From Pseudomonas sp. B21-023 (GTDB lineage Bacteria; Pseudomonadota; Gammaproteobacteria; Pseudomonadales; Pseudomonadaceae), in NCBI RefSeq assembly GCF_024749165.1, contig NZ_CP087190.1:5491501-5555500 (forward strand): a stretch of DNA of 64,000 bases, written 5' to 3'. The position numbers and the translations under genes were made by a program. Below are positions 41,681 to 51,545 of the stretch, piece after piece (the first letter of the stretch is position 1; each line of letters opens with the position of its first letter). The notes under the pieces are model-generated. The model did not search any database. It was not told the DNA's origin and was given only the letters and a program-made list of their open reading frames with translations.

Positions 41681-43741
41681 TCAGAAATCCTTGCACAGCC
41701 GCAAGGCGTCGTAGATCGCCGCATGCACGTTGCGCTGGGCCACGCAGTCGCCGATGCGGTACAGCAGGTAGCCCTCGCCCGGCTGGCTGAGGATCGGCTG
41801 CGGCTTGATGGCGAACAGCGCCTCCACGTCGATCTGGCCCTTGTTGCGCGAACCGTCCTTGAGCGCGTAGTACAGCTGCTCGTCGGGGCGCACACCGTTC
41901 TCCACCACCACCTGGTCGACCACCCGTTCTTCCTTGGCGCCGGTGTACTCGTTCTCGAGCACCGCCACCAGCTTGTCGCCCTCGCGGTAGACCTTTTCCA
42001 GCATCATGTCGCCGGTCATGATCACTTCCTTCGGGTACATGCTGCGGTAGTAGGTCGGGAAGGTGGTGCCGCCCATGGCCACGCCCGGCTTGATGTCGTC
42101 GGTGACGATCTCGACCTGGCTGCCCTTGTCGGCAATGAAGTCGGCCACCGACATGCCGGTGAACTCACAGATGGTGTCGTACACCAGCACGTTCTTGCCC
42201 GGCGCGACCTTGCCGTCGAGCACGTCCCAGCTGCTGACCACCAGGCCTTCTGCAGCGCCCCAGTGCTCGTTCTGTTCAAGGAACGAGTGCCCGCCCACCG
42301 CCAGCACGATCACATCCGGGCGCAGGTCCTGGATGGTCGCCACGTCGGCGGCAGTGCCCAGGCGCAGGTCGACCTTCAGACGTGCCAGCTCCAGCTGGTA
42401 CCAGCGGGTGATACCGGCAATCTGGTCACGCTGCGGGGCCTTGGCGGCGATGGTGATCTGCCCGCCAATCTGGTCCTTCTTCTCGAACAGGGTCACGTCG
42501 TGACCACGTTCGGCTGCCACGCGGGCTGCTTCCATGCCGGCGGGGCCTGCGCCAACCACTACCACCTTGCGCTTGACCCCGGTGGTCTTCTCGATGATGT
42601 GCGGCACGCCCAGGTATTCACGGGAGGTGGCGGCGTTCTGGATGCACAGCACATCCAGGCCTTGGTACTGACGGTCGATGCAGTAGTTGGCACCGACGCA
42701 CTGCTTGATCTGGTCGATCTGGCCCATCTTGATCTTGGCGATCAGGTGCGGGTCGGCCATGTGCGCGCGGGTCATGCCGACCATGTCCACGTAGCCGCCT
42801 TCGAGAATGCGCGTGGCCTGGTTCGGGTCCTTTATGTTCTGCGCGTGCAGCACCGGGACCTTGACCACTTCCTTGATGCCGGCCGCCAGGTGCAGGAACG
42901 GCTCCGGCGGGTAGCTCATGTTGGGGATGACGTTGGCCAGGGTGTTGTGGGTGTCGCAGCCCGAGCCGACCACGCCGATGAAATCGAGCATGCCGGTGGC
43001 GTCGTAGTACGCGGCGATCTGCTTCATGTCCTCGTGGCTGAGGCCATCGGGGTGGAACTCGTCACCGCAGATGCGCATGCCCACGCAGAAGTCGTCGCCG
43101 ACTTCCTTGCGCACGGCCTTGAGCACTTCCAGGCCGAACTTCATGCGCCCTTCGAAGGTGCCGCCCCATTCGTCGGTGCGCTTGTTGACCCGCGGGCTCC
43201 AGAACTGGTCGATCATGTGCTGGTGCACGGCCGACAGCTCGACGCCGTCCAGGCCGCCCTCCTTGGCCCGCCGCGCAGCCTGGGCGTAGTTGCCGATCAC
43301 CCGCCAGATCTCTTCCACCTCGATGGTCTTGCAGGTGGCGCGGTGCACCGGTTCACGGATGCCCGATGGCGACATCAGCGTGGGCCAGTTGAAGCCGTCC
43401 CAACGCGAGCGCCGACCCATGTGGGTAATCTGGATCATGATCTTGGCGCCATGCTTGTGCATGGCGTCGGCGAGGTTCTGGAAGTGCGGGATGATGCGGT
43501 CGGTGGACAGGTTGACCGAGGCCCACCACTCCTGCGGGCTGTCGATGGCCACCACCGACGATCCACCGCAGATGGCCAGGCCGATGCCGCCCTTGGCCTT
43601 CTCTTCGTAATACTTCACATAGCGGTCGGTGGTCATGCCGCCGTCGGTGGCATACACCTCGGCGTGCGCGGTGCTGAGCACGCGGTTGCGGATGGTCAGC
43701 TTGCCGATCTGGATCGGCTGGAACATTGCTTCGAAGGCCAT
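41681..43741 (-). CDS. dgcA: Dimethylglycine demethylase subunit DgcA
   Basis: 686-aa flavoprotein of the Old Yellow Enzyme / 2,4-dienoyl-CoA reductase / trimethylamine dehydrogenase type. The N-terminal FMN TIM barrel (about 1-380) carries VLSTAHAEVYATDGGMTT and GGLDGVELSAVHQHMIDQF. A 4Fe-4S cysteine region follows (CVGANYCIDRQYQGLDVLC, IQNAATSRE). The C-terminal half has the FAD/NAD Rossmann motif KVVVVGAGPAGMEAARVAAE. It is preceded by the DUF5943 gene (15 nt) and probably co-transcribed. Genetically required for dimethylglycine catabolism in P. aeruginosa (PA5398). Confidence 0.95.
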   Translation of the reverse strand: MAFEAMFQPIQIGKLTIRNRVLSTAHAEVYATDGGMTTDRYVKYYEEKAKGGIGLAICGGSSVVAIDSPQEWWASVNLSTDRIIPHFQNLADAMHKHGAKIMIQITHMGRRSRWDGFNWPTLMSPSGIREPVHRATCKTIEVEEIWRVIGNYAQAARRAKEGGLDGVELSAVHQHMIDQFWSPRVNKRTDEWGGTFEGRMKFGLEVLKAVRKEVGDDFCVGMRICGDEFHPDGLSHEDMKQIAAYYDATGMLDFIGVVGSGCDTHNTLANVIPNMSYPPEPFLHLAAGIKEVVKVPVLHAQNIKDPNQATRILEGGYVDMVGMTRAHMADPHLIAKIKMGQIDQIKQCVGANYCIDRQYQGLDVLCIQNAATSREYLGVPHIIEKTTGVKRKVVVVGAGPAGMEAARVAAERGHDVTLFEKKDQIGGQITIAAKAPQRDQIAGITRWYQLELARLKVDLRLGTAADVATIQDLRPDVIVLAVGGHSFLEQNEHWGAAEGLVVSSWDVLDGKVAPGKNVLVYDTICEFTGMSVADFIADKGSQVEIVTDDIKPGVAMGGTTFPTYYRSMYPKEVIMTGDMMLEKVYREGDKLVAVLENEYTGAKEERVVDQVVVENGVRPDEQLYYALKDGSRNKGQIDVEALFAIKPQPILSQPGEGYLLYRIGDCVAQRNVHAAIYDALRLCKDF

Positions 43742-43756
43742 GACGCTATCTCCGGC

Positions 43757-44287
43757 TTACAACGGCTTTGTAACGAACAGGCCATCTTCGTGGCCTTCTT
43801 CCGACCCGCCGTAGACCTGCTCGGCCACGGTGCGGATCGAGCTGCCGCGAGCGGCGAGAATCTGGTCCATGGCGCCGGCGAACCAGCCGGTGAACATGTA
43901 GTCGACCTTACGGCCGCACTTGCCGTACACGTACACGAACGCCGAGTGCTTGAGCTTGACGCTGCAGGTGCCTTTATCCAGGTCGATATCCTGGATCTCG
44001 AACAGGCCCCAGCCACGCTGGCTCAGGCGCTTCATGTAGTGCTCGAACACCGCCACCCCTTCCAGGCCATGGCACTCGGCCTCTTTCTCGCACCAGTGCC
44101 AGGCGGACTTGTAGCCGGCCTTGTAGAGGATCTCGGCGTAGGCGTCGGCGCCCAGCACTTCCTCGATGCCCATGTGGTTATTGACGAAGAAATGCCGCGG
44201 CACGTACAGCATCGGCAGCGCGTCGCTGGTCCAGACACCGGTCTCGCTGTCGACTTCGATTGGCAATTGCGGGGCGATCTTGGCCAT
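43757..44287 (-). CDS. DUF5943 protein of the dgc operon
   Basis: 176-aa predicted cytosolic protein of unknown function, encoded directly before dgcA as in P. aeruginosa (PA5397, memory). It contains MLYVPRHFFVNNHMGIEEVL, YKSAWHWCEKEAECHGLEGV and a C-terminal AGAMDQILAARGSSI segment. The fold may resemble V4R-type small-molecule-binding domains, which is speculative. Constant linkage to dgcAB suggests a role in the dimethylglycine demethylase. The gene is preceded by the structured element 44323-44504. Confidence 0.82.
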   Translation of the reverse strand: MAKIAPQLPIEVDSETGVWTSDALPMLYVPRHFFVNNHMGIEEVLGADAYAEILYKAGYKSAWHWCEKEAECHGLEGVAVFEHYMKRLSQRGWGLFEIQDIDLDKGTCSVKLKHSAFVYVYGKCGRKVDYMFTGWFAGAMDQILAARGSSIRTVAEQVYGGSEEGHEDGLFVTKPL

Positions 44288-44322
44288 GGAAACTCAACTC
44301 CATAAAATTTTTGGATTCGATC

Positions 44323-44500
44323 AAAAGCCGCTTTGGCTTTTGCTTTTATAAAAAGCCGCAGTGAGTGCTGTTGGGGCCGTAGCGAGCGCGTCGAGCGCAA
44401 GGAAGGGCCGAAGCGAAAAGCGAGACAGTGCCGAGGCACGGCGAGCTTTTCGTGAGGGCCTGACGCAGCGATCGGCGTGCGCAGCAGGCCCCAGCAGTGC

Positions 44501-44504
<4 letters not shown>
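44323..44504 (-). promoter_or_regulatory. Large structured element with competing hairpins upstream of the DUF5943-dgcAB genes
   Basis: An 18-nt imperfect inverted repeat frames about 108 nt: arms 44361-44378 (GTGAGTGCTGTTGGGGCC) and 44487-44504 (GGCCCCAGCAGTGCTCAC), with mismatches that are mostly G-U in RNA. Inside is a nested stem CGAAAAGC/GCTTTTCG (44414-44421/44445-44452) around GTGCC/GGCAC. On the minus strand the end has terminator-like AAAAGCC-AAAGC-GGCTTTT (44341-44323). Its AAAAGCC arm can pair instead with GGCTTTT at 44357-44351, so two folds compete. The right arm overlaps the stop of the upstream M19 gene. Confidence 0.6.
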
Positions 44505-45478
<974 letters not shown>

Positions 45479-45753
45479 CAGGCTGTCCCCTTTTATAGAA
45501 GTTTGCTGGCGCCGAACCTTGTGCCGACGCTTTGGGGCCAGCATATGCCTGCGGCCCGAGGCGCCCCGATGCAAAAACGACAGGGGGTTTGCCGAAAGCG
45601 TCAATGGCCGACCTGACAGGCTCTGGCGCGCCCCTCGACAATGAGAGCGAGTCTCGACAACGCTGTTTCATGAACATTTTCCCCGGGAGCTATCGCCCGG
45701 GCCTGGGCTGAGCGAGAATCCAGCGCATCGTCAGCCTCTTCAGGAGAAACCCG

Positions 45754-46155
45754 ATGAAATCAATGGCATGGCTGGTCTTGCTGGCAGTGGCTTTCGGCGC
45801 GCACGCCGCCGAAGAGGAGAGCACCCCCTGCGACAACGTCGAGACCGACCAGCAGGGCTATGCCTGCGCCGCCTACAACAAGCAGACCGCCGAACGCGAG
45901 CTGAAGGCGGCCTATGACGACCTCATGCAGCGCATTCGCGACCAGTACGCGGATGAAAGCGACAAGGCCGCGGCGCTGAGCGGCAAGATGGAAGCCGCCG
46001 AGAAACTCTGGACGCAGCTGCGTGACGCCGACTGCAAGGTCGAGACCTGGGCCGAGAAACCCGGGAGCAAGGCGTTCGAGGCAGCGTGGGACACCTGCGT
46101 GGCGCAACGTAGCGATGAGCGGTCGGAGTACCTGCAGGGCATCGGCCAGCAATGA
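45754..46155 (+). CDS. LprI-like (DUF1311) exported protein
   Basis: 133-aa protein with signal peptide (residues 1-18, MAWLVLLAVAFGAHAAEE) and a DUF1311/LprI-type domain: CDNVETDQQGYACAAYNKQT, helical ELKAAYDDLMQRI, and KLWTQLRDADCKVETWAE with paired cysteines. LprI of Mycobacterium inhibits lysozyme, but most family members are uncharacterised. It has an AGGAGA ribosome binding site 7 nt before ATG 45754. It is convergent with the DUF4153 gene. Confidence 0.82.
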   Translation: MKSMAWLVLLAVAFGAHAAEEESTPCDNVETDQQGYACAAYNKQTAERELKAAYDDLMQRIRDQYADESDKAAALSGKMEAAEKLWTQLRDADCKVETWAEKPGSKAFEAAWDTCVAQRSDERSEYLQGIGQQ

Positions 46156-46209
46156 CCTTTGGCCCGCGACGGGCCGCCAAGCGGCCCCCGGGAGTTCCCG
46201 CGCCGGGCG

Positions 46210-47886
46210 CTAGCGCCTGAAGTCCGGCCGCAGCTCCTGGCCATCGATGCTCAGCGTCTTGTAACGCGGCGCCACCAGTTTCACCGCCCCCTCGCGAATC
46301 CCGTTGGCCAGGCTTTCGAGGTTTTCCATGTTGCCGCTCAGGCTGCCCACCTCGCGCCACTCGCGGTCTTCCCAGGTGAACACGAACAGCTGCGATGCAT
46401 AGGTGTGCCGGGGGATCATCAGCACTTCGTTGTGCCCGTCGCCATCCAGGTCGACTGCCCACAGGTAGCAGCCCTTGCCACCGCACTGGCTTTGCGCAAG
46501 CGTCGCGTCGGCCAATGATTCGCTACTCGACTGCACCGGCCCGAGCCACTCGAACTTCGGGCCATGGTCTTCGGCCACTGTCGGTTGACGCACCTGGGCC
46601 ATCTGCGCCAGCAACTGCTCGCGGCGGCCCGCATCGAACAGTTCATCTGTCTGCAGCCGCTGCTCAAGCTGCTCGAAGGCTTCACGCCCCGGCTGGCCGA
46701 GGTCGCGATACAAGGTCTCGGCGTCGAACTCGGTGATCGGCGTGTACCCGTTGACCAGGCGCTGGACCTGGTTCCTCGCACTCAATGCCTGCGGATCGAG
46801 CAGCGGCGTGTAGAACACCACCACCAGCAGCGCACTGAGCAGGGCGATCCATGGATTGCTCAGGCGCAGGCTGTGCAGCCAGGCCTGGCGCGAAGCCAGC
46901 ACCGACCAGACCGCCGCCAGGCCGTGCGCCAGCATCACGCCCACCAGCATCGACGCCATGATCCGTGACGGTGTAAGCCCGTATTGGTCGATACGCAGCC
47001 AGCTCGCATAGGCCGCCAGGCCCACCAGCACCGGCAGGCACAACAGGCTGGCCTCCACCAGGCGCTTGAGCGGCGCGGGGTAGACGCTACCTTGCCGGCC
47101 ATCCTGGAACACGCCGTTGACCAGGAACAGGTTGATGCCCGCCAGTACCAGCAGAAGGGTGGTCGAATAGCCGGTGTTCCACACCGGTTGCAGGCCGGAG
47201 AATGGCAATGTCAGGGTGAACAGCACGGCGATCAGCGCGCTGAGCGGCAACAGGAAGCGGCACAGCGTCAGCAGGATGCCGCGCAGCAGGCCGATGATCT
47301 TCTCGTTTTCCCGCCCCATGCGCATGCCCAGCGAAAACACCACCGGCAACACCAGCCAGAGAAACACCGGTGACTCCACCGCGTCCTTGACCTGCGGGAT
47401 ACCCAGCATGCTGAACAGCAGCGCGCACAACCACAGCAGTTGCCAGAACAGGCCGGTCAGCAGCTGTGCCAGGAAGACAATGAACACGTTGTTCCAGGCA
47501 TGCCGGAACAGGTCTTCGTAGCGCAGGCGCAGCCCTTCGCCGGTCGGCCAGGCGAGAATGAACGCGGTACCGATATAGGCCAGCACGACGGCGGCCAGGC
47601 ACCAGGTCTGCTGCAGCCAGCCCATATGCCCGGTATCGAGGAGCCAGGCACTGATCCCGCTGAGCAGCACGGTCAGGCCCAGTACCAACCAGCCGGTGCC
47701 ACGCTGCAGCACCGCGCTGCCAAGCAGTTGCAGGTTCACGCCCGCTACCGCCACCGCGACGCACAGGGCTACCGACAGGCTGAAACCCAGCAGCTGACCC
47801 TCCCCCTTCACGGTGGTGAGCCACACCACGCCCTGAATCAGGCCGATGACGACGTAGAACAAAAAGGAGCGTCTTTGCGCTGGCAT
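46210..47886 (-). CDS. DUF4153 polytopic membrane protein
   Basis: 558-aa inner-membrane protein of unknown function. The start is ATG 47886 (MPAQRRSFLFYVVIGLIQGV). About eleven hydrophobic helices fill residues 8-400, with WPTGEGLRLRYEDLFRHAWN between helices, a typical DUF4153 segment. The C-terminal third is soluble, with an acidic calcium-binding-like loop AVDLDGDGHNEVLMIP and a terminal YKTLSIDGQELRPDFRR. Its gene is divergent from ilvD. Confidence 0.8.
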   Translation of the reverse strand: MPAQRRSFLFYVVIGLIQGVVWLTTVKGEGQLLGFSLSVALCVAVAVAGVNLQLLGSAVLQRGTGWLVLGLTVLLSGISAWLLDTGHMGWLQQTWCLAAVVLAYIGTAFILAWPTGEGLRLRYEDLFRHAWNNVFIVFLAQLLTGLFWQLLWLCALLFSMLGIPQVKDAVESPVFLWLVLPVVFSLGMRMGRENEKIIGLLRGILLTLCRFLLPLSALIAVLFTLTLPFSGLQPVWNTGYSTTLLLVLAGINLFLVNGVFQDGRQGSVYPAPLKRLVEASLLCLPVLVGLAAYASWLRIDQYGLTPSRIMASMLVGVMLAHGLAAVWSVLASRQAWLHSLRLSNPWIALLSALLVVVFYTPLLDPQALSARNQVQRLVNGYTPITEFDAETLYRDLGQPGREAFEQLEQRLQTDELFDAGRREQLLAQMAQVRQPTVAEDHGPKFEWLGPVQSSSESLADATLAQSQCGGKGCYLWAVDLDGDGHNEVLMIPRHTYASQLFVFTWEDREWREVGSLSGNMENLESLANGIREGAVKLVAPRYKTLSIDGQELRPDFRR

Positions 47887-48236
47887 TGCAAATCCTTTTG
47901 GCCAGAGGAGTAGAAGGCGCGCAAGTCTACCGAAACCGGCCCCCTCCACACCAAGGCCTTTACCTTGCGGGCTGGCGGCAGCCAATTATCACAACGCCAT
48001 TCCCTCACGAGCGCGGCGGTGTAGAATCGGGCTATTCATCGCCAGACACCCCCGGCGGGTTTATGAGCTCTGGTCGAGCCTGCGGCGATCCCGCGCGGTC
48101 CTTCGACCCCCATCCGTGCCTGTGGCAACCGGCCTTCGGCGTATTAGGACAAGAGAAGCTCACTCCCTGTTTGGGTTTGCGGAAAAGCACTTTTCTCGCA
48201 AAGCCAGTGACCTGATTAAGCCGCCAGGAGCGCTCC
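47887..48236 (+). promoter_or_regulatory. 350-nt divergent DUF4153 / ilvD region
   Basis: No gene is supported here: the open frames on either strand look like chance frames and none is rich in Ile, Leu or Val as an attenuation leader would be. A TAGAAT hexamer near 48022 could be a -10 element. The region contains a strong hairpin just before the ilvD ribosome binding site. Confidence 0.45.
48176..48202 (+). promoter_or_regulatory. Leader hairpin of ilvD
   Basis: TTTGCGGAAAA pairs with TTTTCTCGCAAA (one bulged T) around the loop GCAC, an 11-bp stem ending 34 nt before the ilvD ATG. There is no T tract, so a translation or stability element is more likely than an attenuator terminator. Confidence 0.5.
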
Positions 48237-50078
48237 ATGCCTGATTATCGTTCCAAGACCTCCACCCATGGCCGCAACATGGCCGGCGCCCGTGCCCTGT
48301 GGCGCGCCACCGGGATGAAGGATGAAGACTTCAAGAAACCGATCATCGCCATCGCCAACTCGTTCACCCAGTTCGTCCCGGGGCACGTGCACCTGAAGGA
48401 CCTGGGCCAGTTGGTCGCCCGCGAGATCGAACGCGCCGGTGGCGTGGCCAAGGAATTCAACACCATCGCCGTCGATGACGGCATCGCCATGGGCCACGAC
48501 GGCATGCTGTACTCGCTGCCCAGCCGCGAGATCATTGCCGACGCCGTCGAGTACATGGTCAACGCCCACTGCGCCGACGCCATCGTCTGCATTTCCAACT
48601 GCGACAAGATCACCCCCGGCATGCTGATGGCCGCCCTGCGCCTGAACATCCCGGTGATCTTCGTCTCCGGCGGCCCGATGGAAGCCGGCAAGACCAAGCT
48701 GGCCAGCCACGGCCTGGACCTGGTCGACGCCATGGTCATCGCCGCCGACTCCACCGCCTCCGACGAAAAAGTCGCCGAGTATGAGCGCAGCGCCTGCCCG
48801 ACCTGCGGTTCGTGCTCCGGCATGTTCACCGCCAACTCGATGAACTGCCTGACCGAGGCCCTGGGCCTGGCTCTGCCGGGCAACGGCTCCACGTTGGCGA
48901 CCCACTCCGACCGCGAGCAGCTGTTCCTTACCGCGGGCCGCACCATCGTTGAGCTGTGCAAACGCTACTACGGCGAGGGCGATGCGTCCGTGCTGCCGCG
49001 CAGCATCGCCAACTTCAAGGCGTTCGAGAACGCCATGATGCTCGACATCGCCATGGGCGGCTCGACCAACACCATCCTGCACCTGCTGGCCGCGGCCCAG
49101 GAAGGCGAGGTGGACTTCGACCTGCGCGACATCGATCGCCTGTCGCGCAAGGTGCCGCAGCTGTGCAAGGTGGCGCCGAACATCCAGAAGTACCACATGG
49201 AAGACGTGCATCGCGCCGGCGGCATCTTCAGCATTCTCGGCTCGCTGGCCCGTGGCGGCCTGCTGCACACCGACCTGCCGACCGTGCACAGCGCCAGCAT
49301 GGAGGAAGCCATCGCCAAGTGGGACATCACCCAGACCGATGACGAAGCCGTGCACACGTTCTTCAAGGCAGGCCCGGCCGGTATCCCCACGCAAACCGCC
49401 TTCAGCCAGTCGACCCGCTGGGAGACCCTGGACGACGACCGCGAAAACGGCTGCATCCGCAGCTTCGAGCACGCCTACTCGCAAGAGGGCGGCCTGGCCG
49501 TGCTGTACGGCAACATCGCTCTGGACGGCTGCGTGGTGAAGACCGCCGGCGTGGATGAGTCGATCCACGTGTTCGAGGGCAACGCGAAGATCTTCGAGAG
49601 CCAGGACAGCGCCGTGCGCGGTATCCTCGCCGACGAAGTGAAGGCCGGCGATATCGTCATCATTCGCTACGAAGGCCCGAAAGGCGGCCCGGGCATGCAG
49701 GAGATGCTCTACCCGACCTCGTACTTGAAATCCAAGGGCCTGGGCAAGGCGTGCGCGCTGCTCACCGATGGCCGCTTCTCCGGCGGCACCTCGGGCCTGT
49801 CCATCGGCCATGCCTCGCCGGAAGCTGCCGCAGGCGGCGCCATTGGCCTGGTGCGCGATGGCGACAAGGTGCTGATCGACATCCCCAACCGGTCGATCAA
49901 CCTGCTGGTCAGCGATGAAGAGCTGGCTGCGCGCCGTGTCGAGCAGGACAAGAAGGGCTGGAAGCCGGCGGAAGTGCGCCCACGTAAAGTGACCACTGCG
50001 TTGAAGGCCTATGCCCTGCTGGCCACCAGCGCCGACAAGGGCGCGGTGCGCAACAAGGCAATGCTCGAAGGGCTGTGA
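48237..50078 (+). CDS. ilvD: Dihydroxy-acid dehydratase
   Basis: Iron-sulfur dehydratase (613 aa) of isoleucine and valine biosynthesis, converting 2,3-dihydroxy acids to 2-keto acids. It has the cluster and magnesium motifs ISNCDKITPGM (near 121), CPTCGSCSGMFTANSMNCL (near 192) and ALPGNGS, plus C-terminal DGRFSGGTSGLSIGH. ATG 48237 has AGGAG 6 nt upstream. The length is typical of the E. coli-type enzyme. It is followed by a strong terminator. Confidence 0.98.
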   Translation: MPDYRSKTSTHGRNMAGARALWRATGMKDEDFKKPIIAIANSFTQFVPGHVHLKDLGQLVAREIERAGGVAKEFNTIAVDDGIAMGHDGMLYSLPSREIIADAVEYMVNAHCADAIVCISNCDKITPGMLMAALRLNIPVIFVSGGPMEAGKTKLASHGLDLVDAMVIAADSTASDEKVAEYERSACPTCGSCSGMFTANSMNCLTEALGLALPGNGSTLATHSDREQLFLTAGRTIVELCKRYYGEGDASVLPRSIANFKAFENAMMLDIAMGGSTNTILHLLAAAQEGEVDFDLRDIDRLSRKVPQLCKVAPNIQKYHMEDVHRAGGIFSILGSLARGGLLHTDLPTVHSASMEEAIAKWDITQTDDEAVHTFFKAGPAGIPTQTAFSQSTRWETLDDDRENGCIRSFEHAYSQEGGLAVLYGNIALDGCVVKTAGVDESIHVFEGNAKIFESQDSAVRGILADEVKAGDIVIIRYEGPKGGPGMQEMLYPTSYLKSKGLGKACALLTDGRFSGGTSGLSIGHASPEAAAGGAIGLVRDGDKVLIDIPNRSINLLVSDEELAARRVEQDKKGWKPAEVRPRKVTTALKAYALLATSADKGAVRNKAMLEGL

Positions 50079-50097
50079 GGCTCTGAAGGCAATAAGA

Positions 50098-50124
50098 ACC
50101 GGCGCCTGGTGCGCCGGTTTTTTT
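50098..50124 (+). terminator. Intrinsic terminator of ilvD
   Basis: ACCGGCGC / GCGCCGGT, an 8-bp stem with a 5-nt loop, followed by seven T residues (50118-50124). Confidence 0.92.
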
Positions 50125-50137
50125 ATGCCTGAGGAGA

Positions 50138-50224
50138 CCTCATCGCCGGCAAGCCGGCTCCCACAATGTAATCGCAGGCCTTGGCATTGCACCTGTGGGA
50201 GCTGGCTTGCCAGCGATTGGGCCG
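50138..50224. repeat. REP pair (type A)
   Basis: Inverted REP pair with inward CCCACA ends between ilvD and pchP, which converge. The left copy is canonical and the right has the GCTGGCTTGCCAGC variant core. Confidence 0.8.
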
Positions 50225-50242
50225 GAACAGGTTATGCGTATT

Positions 50243-51301
50243 TCACTGAATCTGCTCCGGCGTCACGATCACCCAGTTCTTGTCCGCCGTCACCGGCAAG
50301 CCTTCCTTGGCCTGGGCCGCTGCATTCTTCGCGATCATGCCGTTGAGCTGATCCATGTACTTGGCCTTGCGGTTTATCCACAGGTGAATGCCGCCTTTGT
50401 TCACATCGACGCCGTGGAACTGCATGTAGCCGTCGCTGGTTGGGGTGTCGCCCCCCACCAGCACCGGCTTCTTCCATTCGTCGATGTAGGTGAGGATGGC
50501 CGCCTGCTTGCCCGCCATCCAGGTGGCCGGCGTCCACAGGTACGGGGTCAGCTCCAGGCCTTCGTTGGCCTTGGAATCGTACTGCCCGGCGCTGATCTGC
50601 TTGCGCGCCGTCGTCAGCTGGCCACTGGCGCGATCCTTGAGCAGCAGGCTCACACCGATCACGTTCTGTGGTTTGACGTTGTAGCCGTACTTTGGATCTG
50701 AGGCGACCATGCGTACCAGCTCTTCGGACGCCGCCGAGATCACATAGACCTCGATGCCGTTCTCCATCAGCTTGTTGTACAGCTCGGCCTGGCCCGTGAA
50801 CACCTTCGGCGGCTGCACCTCGATACTCTTGACCTGGTCGCCCTCGAAGTAGGTGCTGGGGATCGGCTTGCCCGAGGCCATCAGCTCGTCGACCTGCTGC
50901 TTCAGTTCCTTGAGAGTGAAGCCCGAGAACACCTGGGCCACCCAGGGGTAGCAGACCATGTCGTCGAGTTCGCACAGGCGGTAGTAGTAACTGAACAGGC
51001 TTTCCTTATGCTCCGCTGTGTCCTTGAATGGGATCAGCTTGAGCGAGGGGTCGAGCTTGTCGCGGGTCAGCAGGCCCTTGTTCTCCATGAACGGCAGCAG
51101 TGCCTCTTCGAGGTCGAAGCGGTAGCTGGTGTTGTCCATGTCGAACACCGCGTAGTTACCCTTGTTGGCGTTGGCGGCAATCATCGCGTCGAGCTTCTGC
51201 GCGGCTTCGGCCGGCCAGTGCTTGAGCTCGGTGGCCGCCCAACTGCTGGCACTGAGCAACAGGGCAAGGCCGCCGGCAAGGATTTTCGGAGCTGACATCA
51301 T
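50243..51301 (-). CDS. pchP: Phosphorylcholine phosphatase (HAD superfamily)
   Basis: 352-aa periplasmic phosphatase that hydrolyses phosphorylcholine to choline, feeding betaine catabolism; it resembles PA5292 of P. aeruginosa. The start is ATG 51301 with GGGAG 8 nt upstream, and the signal peptide runs to about residue 22 (ILAGGLALLLSASSWA). HAD motif I is YAVFDMDNTSYRFDLEE (near 55), motif II YVISAASEELVRM, and the late motif LVGGDTPTSDGYMQF. Choline-binding aromatic residues cannot be confirmed by eye. It is adjacent to tcyP, divergently, and only about 5 kb from the M19-dgc gene group. Confidence 0.88.
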   Translation of the reverse strand: MMSAPKILAGGLALLLSASSWAATELKHWPAEAAQKLDAMIAANANKGNYAVFDMDNTSYRFDLEEALLPFMENKGLLTRDKLDPSLKLIPFKDTAEHKESLFSYYYRLCELDDMVCYPWVAQVFSGFTLKELKQQVDELMASGKPIPSTYFEGDQVKSIEVQPPKVFTGQAELYNKLMENGIEVYVISAASEELVRMVASDPKYGYNVKPQNVIGVSLLLKDRASGQLTTARKQISAGQYDSKANEGLELTPYLWTPATWMAGKQAAILTYIDEWKKPVLVGGDTPTSDGYMQFHGVDVNKGGIHLWINRKAKYMDQLNGMIAKNAAAQAKEGLPVTADKNWVIVTPEQIQ

Positions 51302-51545
51302 GTGCGGTTCTCCCAAAGACGTGGCCGCTCAACCCTAGACCTGATTTGTGACAGGCAGGCATGCGCCACCGACCTCGAAGCAACCGCAAACGCCATGTGT
51401 ATTGCCAAAAACGACCAGGCGTTATTCCATAAACGACTATGTAAATTCCTTTTAGGTATAAATTCGTTTGTTTTCAGGCTGTTAGCATTTCCGTTCGTAA
51501 TCGCTCACAGAGGCGATGCCTCTTTTGCCTTTTTCCGGAGCTTCA

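Noticed and set aside
47886..48215. 109-codon plus-strand frame before ilvD, considered as an attenuation leader peptide
   Set aside because: It lacks runs of Ile, Leu or Val codons and has no terminator/antiterminator pair after it.
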